Part shown: piece by piece, positions 57,207 to 64,000 of the stretch
Layout of the letters: each line of letters starts with the position of its first letter
Numbering within the stretch: position 1 is the stretch's first letter
Origin: Schistocephalus solidus
Lineage: Eukaryota; Platyhelminthes; Cestoda; Diphyllobothriidea; Diphyllobothriidae
DNA: 64,000 nucleotides
Direction of reading: 5' to 3'
Assembly: GCA_017591395.1 (NCBI GenBank)
Contig: WEDG01001299.1
Location: forward strand, 30,161-94,160
The notes under the pieces: model-generated
The model's database searches: none
The model's input: only the letters and a program-made list of their open reading frames with translations
What the model was told of the DNA's origin: nothing
Translations under genes and position numbers: made by a program

Positions 57207-57699
57207 ACCTTTTTTTCGATTTTCTCTAATAGCCCAAATTACTAGCAGATTACTCCAGTAGCCCAGATTACTAGCGCCAGCCCGGAACTCTATAAAATAT
57301 TAACTCTTAACCCTATTGGTTGTTTTCGTGTGATTTACGCATACCCATTGGTCTATTCTATGTAAACCTATCAAATCGTCTGGAGAACATGACATAAATA
57401 CCGAGGAGAATTGAGGCTCATCACTTTGGACCGGAGACCGCTCTCTGACACTTCTCCAGCCATCGCCTCTCCTTCTCCACGGACCTCCCGAAGATTCTCC
57501 CCAGGACAGCCAATCCCTACCAAAGGATTCTCCTAGGACAGCCAATCCCTACCAAAGGATCCTCCCAGGACCAAGCCCCAAATACAGTTCCAATTTATAG
57601 CTTCAACTAATCCCTAAACTCTTCCCCTTGCCTACTGTCTTGTTCTCTCTTGGGCTTCGTTCATTTGGTTTCGTGCGCATCTAATACGGGCCCGTTACA
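57207..57699 (+). repeat. 5' LTR of the younger gypsy element, 5'-truncated
   Basis: Matches the 3' LTR from TTTTCGATTTTCTC onward to GGGCCCGTTACA; the first ~26 bases of the LTR (TGTAAAGATGG...) are absent. Near 57,493-57,571 it holds two and a half copies of a 32-33 base unit (GATTCTCCYAGGACAGCC...) that the 3' LTR lacks. A TATAAAAT box lies at about 57,291. Confidence 0.85.
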
Positions 57700-57761
57700 A
57701 TTTGGTGGCAGCGGTGGGATTATCACTGTCCGACGACTTGATAACTAGACTAGTTCAGGCG

Positions 57762-58620
57762 ATGGAGCGGGTCTCAAGCTCTGGAGGCCGTCAACCTAAG
57801 CCGGATAAGCTTACGGTTTAGGACGATTACGACTTATGGGAGGACCGTATGAAAGTCTACCTGGAGGCCGTGGACGAATGTGCCCGACCAGCCGCCATCC
57901 TGGGACGGCTAGACAACGAGGTGTACACGGTGGCCAGGGCTGCCAACCTGACAGCGTCGCTCACTCCCACGACCATCTTTGAGCGTCTGCGGCGCGAATT
58001 CGGACGGTCGTCGATGCCCTGGGTTGCCCGCGCCGCCCTCAAAAGCCGCCGACAACACGCGGGCGAGTCTGTCGTGGACTTCCAACGACATCTTCGCGTC
58101 CTGGCCCGTCAAGCCTACCCTACCGAGTCCTTCACCGAGCTTGAGGCCAGAATTCTGGAGAACTTTGTCGACGGGATCTCTCTCCCTGAGATCAGGCGCC
58201 GATTCCTCCGCGACCCCCCCCAGCAGCATTAAGGTTGCCCTCGATATTGCTCGGCGAGAGGAGGCCATTTATACGACTTGTCCCTTGGTCCAAGTCTCCT
58301 CCCCATCAGCCTATGTATTTCATCAAGCTCCTGCCGCCATACAGGACGCTCCAGTCGATGTCTTCGCCATGGGACAGCGACAGAGCCGTGAAGTCGGCAC
58401 GCAAACGGCCCAATGGCAACGGGGCCCTCCTCAGCCCACTCCTTGGCGTAGCTCTCCACAACCCCCAAACTCCGTGGCGCGGCCCTCCACAGCCGACCTC
58501 TCCTTGGCGAGGCTCTGCACAGTCTCCTCGACGCGGGAACTGGAGGCAACAACGTGGTCGTCCGACCCGCCCTCCACCTTCCCCAGGTGTTCATGTGATC
58601 ACCTCAGGGTGAGGAAGAAG
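57762..58620 (+). pseudogene. gag of the younger gypsy element, broken
   Basis: The ATG at 57,762 starts MERVSSSGGRQPKPDKLTV and is interrupted by TAG. The frame resumes as DDYDLWEDRMKVYLEAVDE with capsid-like sequence (TIFERLRREFGRSSMPWVAR; SVVDFQRHLRVLARQAYP), then a further frameshift at about 58,220 where a run of C precedes the stop. The proline-rich tail to about 58,600 lacks a clear zinc knuckle. Confidence 0.75.
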
Positions 58621-58639
58621 ACCTTGGTAAGTGCATATT

Positions 58640-59900
58640 CATATCTGATATGCTTGTTGCAAACGTAGGTTACATACCACACTACCCTGCCATAGATGCA
58701 ACCATAGGAAATACTAAGTTGCCATGCTTAGTTGATTCAGGAGCCGGCTGCTCCATTATTAGGCAGAACATTTTTCATTCAACTTCAGGCTAGAGTGAAG
58801 TATTGCACAAAAGCCTAAGGTTAGCCTGAAGACGGCCAACGGAGCCACATTGCGACACAAAGGCATGATAGAGCTTAGTTTGGAGATAGGTGACCTTATT
58901 TTTTTGTTCATAAGTTCGTTGTCTGTCCTGACATTGCCTGGGACTGCATATTAGGTGCTGATTTTTCTTCATGCTTTTTAAATGTTCCTTAGACTTTAAC
59001 GATAACACTCTCCATGTCGGTGGTACTAAGGTGCCTTTCCGGACCGAGGTACCGGTTAGTCAACCTGTAATTAATGCATTCAAGTTAGAAGATGTCAATA
59101 ATTTAGTGCCCCCTACTCTTGACAAGAAAAGCTCGTCTAAATTATGTAGTTTAATAGAGGAGTTAAAAGATATCTTCGATTGGGACGGCCGTTCACTCGG
59201 ACGTACTAATGTGGCCCAGCATGAGATTGATACAGGTGTGACTCGGCCCACGAAGATTCCTCCTAGGCGATTACCCGTGTTCTACCAGACACAGTTAAAA
59301 GCCATGATCGATGATATGTTAGACCGGAAAAATTATCAGGCCGTCCAATTCACCTTGGTCGTCTCCGGTCGTGTTAGTTATGAAGAAGGATGGCACTATG
59401 CGGTTATGTGTTGACTATCGTAAATTAAATGCAGTAACAACTAAGGTTTCTTTCCCTCTGCCCAGGATTGATGCCACCCTAGATGCCCTTTCGGGTAATC
59501 AGGTATTCTCTACTTTAGATCTAGCAGCCGGTTACTGGCAGAGTAGAAGTGCGACCCATTGACAGAGAAGACTGCTTTCGCAGTCCCCTCGGAGTCTTTA
59601 CGAGTTTGAGACAATGCCTTTTTGGCCTAGCTAATGCTCCCAGTACGTTTCAACGGCTAATGAATCAAGTCCTGGCTCAACTCATTCCCAAGTCATGCCC
59701 TAGTTTATATGGATGACATAATTGTTCTTGGTAAGGATTTTGATAGTCATATTAGCAATGTCCGTGCTGTGTTTACCAGTCTCAGACAGGCTGGTCTCAC
59801 CCTTAAGCCCTGTAAATGTGTTTTTTTATTAGACCTCGTGTCAAGTTTTTTTAGGGCATGTAGTCTCGGCCTCTGGCGTAGAAACGGACGAGGATAAAGT
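58640..59900 (+). pseudogene. Protease and reverse transcriptase of the younger gypsy element, broken
   Basis: The protease block KLPCLVDSGAGCSIIRQ (about 58,720-58,770, active-site DSGA) is followed by a stop. The connector and RT start lie at 58,971-59,414 (VAQHEIDTGVTRPTKIPPRR). After a frameshift come [20 protein letters not shown] and [15 protein letters not shown], then another break. The catalytic box YMDDIIVLGKDFDSH (about 59,707) keeps its aspartates. Confidence 0.82.
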
Positions 59901-59962
59901 TAGGCAGATCCGCGAGTGGCCCACCCCTATGGACGTAACTGAAGTCCGCAGTTTTTCTAGGA

Positions 59963-61921
59963 TTGGCTTCCTACTATCGAAGATTTATTAAAGACTATGC
60001 TCACCTAGCTGGTCCGCTTCACAAGCTGACCCAGAAGGAAGTAAATTTAAAGTGGACGGCTGGTTGTACTAGTAGCTTCCAGACGTTGAAGGATAAGTTG
60101 TGCACTACTCCTATTTTTAGTTTTTTTCCTGACATAAGCAATGACGCCAGGAAATTTATTCTAGATACCGATGCTAGTGACACTGCCATAGGCGCCGTCC
60201 TATCCCAGCAACAACCAGATGGTACAGAGGGCGTCATTCAGTATCTAAGCCGATCCCTGACAAAGGCCGAACGCCGTTACTGTGTGACCAGAAGGGAGAT
60301 GCTCGCACTCACCCACTTCGTGGAGGAATGCCGGCCATACCTCCAATACCGGCATTTTATCGTGCGCACGGATCATAGCTCTCTGACCTGGTTGCAGAAC
60401 TTTAAGAATGCTGAAGGACAGGTCGCTAGGTGGCAAGAGAGACTAGCCGGGTATGAGTTCGAATGCGTATACCGTCCAGGACGTCAGCACAATAATGCTG
60501 ATGCTCTCTCTCGAAAGCCCTACCGTCCCCATGGCGAATGTCCGTCATGTACAGACATTAACATTAGTGCCGTGTCACTACAAGACGACCAAAGCCGTCT
60601 TTGGGCTCAAGCGCAGCAAGGAGATCCTCATATTGGCCCGATATATCATAGGAAGTTAAGTGGTTCTCGACCACTTAGTGCAGTTGAACTGAGAGGCCAT
60701 AGCTATGAGACGCGTTGCTTGCACACGGTGTGGGACAAACTCTTTATGGATAATGACGTTTTGTTCTATCGCGATGGCGAACAATACCCGCGACGTATTC
60801 TTCTACCCTTATCCATGGTAGACGAGGTTCTTAATAGAATCCACACACAGTTGGGGCACGTGGGCATCCATAAAACCGAGTGGGCCCTTAGGCACCGATA
60901 CTACTGGCCTAACTTGAAGCGGTCAGTGTGGAACTTTATTCGGTATTGCACCTTGTGCAATCAGATCAAACCGCCACGACAGCTGAATAGGGCTGCACTT
61001 CAGCCTATTCTGACGGGATACCCCAACGAACGTGTAGGCGTTGACTTAGTGGGACCACTACCGCCATCAGTTCAAGGCAACCGATATATTCTAGTGATGG
61101 TCGATTTCTTTACCAAAATGGCTGAAGCGGAACCCCTTCCCAACATGTCGGCTGACACTGTTGCTCAGGCCATCTTTAACAATTGGGTATGTAGATGGGG
61201 CGCACCAGAACAGATCCATTCGGATCGAGGGTCCTCGTTTGAAAACGCGGTCCTTCACAGTCTGTGCAAATACTTAAAGGTCAATAAGACGCGCACCACG
61301 GCTTACCACCCGCAAGGAAACGGTCAAGTGGAGCGGACGAATAGGACGCTAGTTGGCTTACTAAAGGCTTTTGTAGATCGTCAGGCTCCCTTCACGTGGG
61401 ATGATGCGTTGCCAGCGTGCATGCTTGCATACCGGTCCACGGTTCACTCTTCGACACAACAGACGCCTTTTGCACTCACCTGTGGTCGTGAAATGCGAAT
61501 ACCAGAGGATCTACAGGTACCTCTTGAGAATAATCAAATACCGGTTGGTTCTTACGTCGCTGCACTCCATAAGAAAATGCGTATAGCCACTGAGGAAGCA
61601 CGGATACACTTACAAGGAGCCCAGAGGCACCAAAAGGAACACTATGACAGGCTGGCACATGGGTGTCCATATGATGTCGGTGATGTGGTTTGGCTTAGGG
61701 AGCATGCGACTCCCCAAGGATTACCGAGTAAGTTAGTAATGGACTGGTCAGGGCCATATACCGTCAACAGAATGCTCTCTGATACGACCTGCGTCACTCA
61801 AGATCGAAATCGACCTTTCACCTCTGAATTCACGGTTCACTTTAATAGACTTAAACTGGGGAGAGGCCAATGGAAGATAACCGCAGAGCAGAACGCCCAG
61901 GCGATGCAGTGCGTTAAGTAG
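59963..61921 (+). CDS. RNase H-integrase part of gypsy Pol, intact 652-codon frame
   Basis: The frame starts just after an RT frameshift. It covers the end of the RT thumb (YYRRFIKDYAHLAGPLHKLT) and RNase H (FILDTDASDTAIGAVLSQ, TRREMLALTHF, FIVRTDHSSLTWLQNF). Integrase follows, with an HHCC zinc region (HTQLGHVGIHKT ... YCTLCNQIK), GVDLVGPLP, IHSDRGSSFENA and YHPQGNGQVERTNRTL. A C-terminal domain (YDVGDVVWLREHA, WSGPYTVNRMLS) ends at TAG 61,921. In an active element this would be the C-terminal part of Pol; here no start signal or upstream frame supports independent expression. Confidence 0.88.
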   Translation: MASYYRRFIKDYAHLAGPLHKLTQKEVNLKWTAGCTSSFQTLKDKLCTTPIFSFFPDISNDARKFILDTDASDTAIGAVLSQQQPDGTEGVIQYLSRSLTKAERRYCVTRREMLALTHFVEECRPYLQYRHFIVRTDHSSLTWLQNFKNAEGQVARWQERLAGYEFECVYRPGRQHNNADALSRKPYRPHGECPSCTDINISAVSLQDDQSRLWAQAQQGDPHIGPIYHRKLSGSRPLSAVELRGHSYETRCLHTVWDKLFMDNDVLFYRDGEQYPRRILLPLSMVDEVLNRIHTQLGHVGIHKTEWALRHRYYWPNLKRSVWNFIRYCTLCNQIKPPRQLNRAALQPILTGYPNERVGVDLVGPLPPSVQGNRYILVMVDFFTKMAEAEPLPNMSADTVAQAIFNNWVCRWGAPEQIHSDRGSSFENAVLHSLCKYLKVNKTRTTAYHPQGNGQVERTNRTLVGLLKAFVDRQAPFTWDDALPACMLAYRSTVHSSTQQTPFALTCGREMRIPEDLQVPLENNQIPVGSYVAALHKKMRIATEEARIHLQGAQRHQKEHYDRLAHGCPYDVGDVVWLREHATPQGLPSKLVMDWSGPYTVNRMLSDTTCVTQDRNRPFTSEFTVHFNRLKLGRGQWKITAEQNAQAMQCVK

Positions 61922-62065
61922 ATCACGAGGGGTCGAGAGGTGGGTTGAAATCCCACCCGAAGGTGGAGAAGAAAACCGTAATGCCTTATAACATTCAAAA
62001 TTCAAGGGACTCCGTGCGTTTGCGAAATGACATTGAGCTCGCTGAGGACAGCGAAAAGCTTTACG

Positions 62066-62078
62066 CAGGAGGGGGCAA
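62066..62078 (+). other. Polypurine tract
   Basis: CAGGAGGGGGCAA directly precedes the TGTAA start of the 3' LTR, the expected site of plus-strand priming. Confidence 0.7.
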
Positions 62079-62505
62079 TGTAAAGATGGAATCAAAGTTT
62101 TCGATTTTCTCTAATAGCCCAAATTACTAGCAGTAGCCCAGATTACTAGCGCCAGCCCGGAAGTCTATTAAATATTAACTCTTAACCCTATTGGTTGTTT
62201 TCGTGTGATTTACGCATACCCATTGGTCTATTCTATGTAAACCTATCAAATCGTCTGGAGAACATGACATAAATACCGAGGAGGATTGAGGCTCATCACT
62301 TTGGACCGGAGACCGCTCACTGACGCTTCTCCAGCCATCGCCTCTCCTTCTCCACGGACCTCCCGAAGATTCAGGAACAAGCCCCAAATACAGTTCCAAT
62401 TTATAGCTTCAACAAATCCCTTAACTCTTCCCCTTGCCTACTGTCTTGTTCTCTCTTGGGCGTCGTTTATTTGGTTTCGTGCGCATCTAATACGGGCCCG
62501 TTACA
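62079..62505 (+). repeat. 3' LTR of the younger gypsy element
   Basis: A complete 427-base LTR from TGTAAAGATGG to GGGCCCGTTACA. Point differences from the 5' LTR are few, but there are several indels, including absence of the 32-33 base tandem unit. It abuts copy A' of the Caprin flank. Confidence 0.88.
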
Positions 62506-63295
62506 GAGGTCGCCATTTCCTACACAACAAAAACACGCAGAGAGCAGCCCGATGTAGTGCCTTCGGCCTTGTTTGATTTATTAAAACAACAAGTGTATCA
62601 CAGTAAAAATCATGTGTGCACATTTGATATTTTCAGACCCCTTTCAAAGTAAAAATTCCTTGAAAAACACAGCCATTTTTTTCCATATTTTTTTCAACAC
62701 TCTCACCGGGTGGTAAGTGAAGCAAACCCTAACGAGGAAGAGACTGGAAGAGCTTTAAGTGCTACAGTATATCGAGTGCTCCTGCATAGTTTGTGCAGTT
62801 ACATTCGTGTACAAATTTCGGAGCTACACTATTTCTTAAATGTCAAGATAAGTGACCTTGCTTCTCATTTACAACTCCCATTGTATATACTGTTGTTTGC
62901 CACCACTTTGTTTGCGTGAATCGTAGGAACTTTACTAAATTTAAGGCGGTAAACAACTTCACAGTATGGTTTATGGAATTTTGTATTACCACGCGTTTAC
63001 TCAAGCATATTATACTTTCACTGTTAAATCAGAGTATTTATACCCTGAATACCTATCGGTCACTGATCGGGCGTAAATAATTTGACGGTTAATACACGTT
63101 AGTCCATGCACACTCGAGTAATTTTCCTAAATCACAGTTGATAAACAACCTATTCATCAATACGTGTTTCTGCCAAAGAGTGAAGCCTCAAGACAGACCA
63201 TTTCTCCGTTGCAATTTTTCATCGGTTATCCCCTGGTGTTACCACAATCACGACTGACCGATGAAAGCAGCGTATCTGGATGACTGTCTGTTCCT
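62506..63295 (-). repeat. Duplicate of the Caprin 5' flank, copy A'
   Basis: Near-identical to 56,424-57,205; most differences are single-base length changes in A or T runs. It includes the Caprin ATG and the next few bases (GAGGTCGCCATTTCC) but no more of the gene. Past 63,295 the sequence is unique, so this copy probably adjoins the original upstream DNA of Caprin. Confidence 0.85.
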
Positions 63296-63349
63296 TGCCG
63301 TAGTCTTAAAATAATTAAGGAAAGGGCCCAAAGCAAGGTTGATTTGAGT

Positions 63350-63850
63350 AATGTTAACTAGGATATACAAGCAAAGGACACCTTTGGGTAAATTTGCATA
63401 TTCCCACCCTAACCCAAATTAGAGCACGAACAATAACCCCCGTTGTTTGAGCACTGAGATAATGGTCAACATTCTCAAAAGCCTTAGTGAAATCGAAATA
63501 AACCATGTTAAGTGCAAAACCGCTATCGCTAGATTGTATCAACTGATCAAAGAAGGAGAGTCGGCAGGTTTCACTTGATATTTTTTTGAGGACCCTTTGC
63601 TGAGCCGCATTAACTAGGTTTTACTCTGTTAGGTAATGCATTTTCATGTCATTGATCAAGGTCTCTAAAATTTTTGAAGCTGCAGGATGCGTATTTATTG
63701 GCCTAAAGTTGTCAAATAACGTAGGTTGACCGTGTTTGAGTAAAGGCAATATGTGCGATTCCTTCCATAAAATAGGGAAGGTTTTGCTTTCAAGAGAAAG
63801 ATTTGCATCAGCCTTTAGAACGCTGACCGTGACATCATCTGTTCAGTTCA
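63350..63850 (-). pseudogene. LINE reverse transcriptase fragment, CR1-like
   Basis: Minus strand: FPILWKESHILPLLKHGQPT, LFDNFRPINTHPAASKILET and LVNAAQQRVLKKISSETCRL, then motif A as MVYFDFTKAFENVDHYLS. The sequence becomes unrecognisable near 63,380. It is an N-terminal RT fragment with stops and differs from the LINE at 15.7 kb. Confidence 0.8.
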
Positions 63851-63925
63851 GTTACGTTCAGTTTTATTAAGGGAAATATAGGTGAAGCCTTTGAGCTCCC
63901 TCTTGATGCCAATGACACTGCAAAT
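63841..63925 (+). repeat. Short repeat, second copy
   Basis: TTCAGTTTTATTAAGGGAAA, then TATAGGTGAAGCCTTTGAGC, matches 54,829-54,890 in Caprin intron 2. Confidence 0.7.
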
Positions 63926-64000
63926 TAAAAAAGGCCGACATATAGTGGACGTTGGACAAAGGGTTATTTCCCCGTCACACTAGAGGGCATCAAACAAACA

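Larger units (their letters stand above)
57207..61921 (+). mobile_element. Ty3/gypsy element body and 5' LTR (younger copy)
   Basis: Order: truncated 5' LTR, a primer-binding-like segment TTTGGTGGCAGCGGTGGGAT just after the LTR end, gag, protease, RT, RNase H and integrase, then a purine-rich tract and the 3' LTR at 62,079. The whole insertion spans about 57,207-62,505. The RNase H-integrase frame is intact over 652 codons, but gag, protease and RT are interrupted. Confidence 0.88.

Overview
The window looks like nuclear DNA of a parasitic flatworm, most likely a tapeworm of the Diphyllobothrium/Spirometra/Schistocephalus type. That placement rests on recall of family content, not on a search. 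Supporting signs are protein-coding genes with tiny 30-34 base introns near their 5' ends, two Penelope-like elements, Ty3/gypsy elements including one that resembles the CsRn1 lineage of flukes, several decayed LINEs, tRNA-derived SINEs and long AT-rich introns. There are no bacterial operons, rRNA genes or CRISPR arrays.

Layout. 1-2.2 kb: TA microsatellites mixed with SINE pieces and small repeats. 4.4-11.2 kb, minus strand: four exons of a coiled-coil protein gene whose splice phases all agree; the gene continues past the left edge, and its introns hold SINEs and a degenerate telomere-like tract. 11.2-15.7 kb: AT-rich DNA without recognisable genes. 15.7-17 kb: a dead CR1/Jockey-like LINE. 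18.4-29.5 kb: a nearly full-length dead LINE whose C-terminus carries C2H2-like zinc fingers, then several copies of a 0.4-0.46 kb repeat (called R1 here), then a second, internally deleted LINE copy on the minus strand. 29.5-35.5 kb: low-content DNA with small repeats. 35.5-40.3 kb: an old gypsy element with diverged LTRs. 40.6-42.1 kb: another R1 copy and a third LINE tail. 45.8-47.4 and 51.8-52.9 kb: two Penelope-like elements, the second ending in a hammerhead-ribozyme-like motif. 53.5-56.4 kb, minus strand: a Caprin homologue, the best-supported host gene. 56.4-63.3 kb: a younger gypsy element lying between two near-identical copies of the Caprin 5' flank. 63.35-63.85 kb: a further LINE reverse transcriptase fragment.

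Function. Only two host genes are supported. Caprin is an RNA-binding stress-granule and translation-control protein; this one keeps the N-terminal family region, a G3BP-binding-like FNFLQDS motif formed across a splice junction, and a C-terminal RGG tract. The coiled-coil gene is unidentified. The rest is mobile-element sediment, nearly all carrying stops, frameshifts or catalytic-site changes. The longest open frame is the RNase H-integrase part of the gypsy element at 59,963-61,921. I found no convincing new enzymatic or defence system. The most notable signals are the micro-introns, the duplicated Caprin promoter around the gypsy element, the zinc-finger LINE family, the R1 repeat family and the candidate ribozyme.
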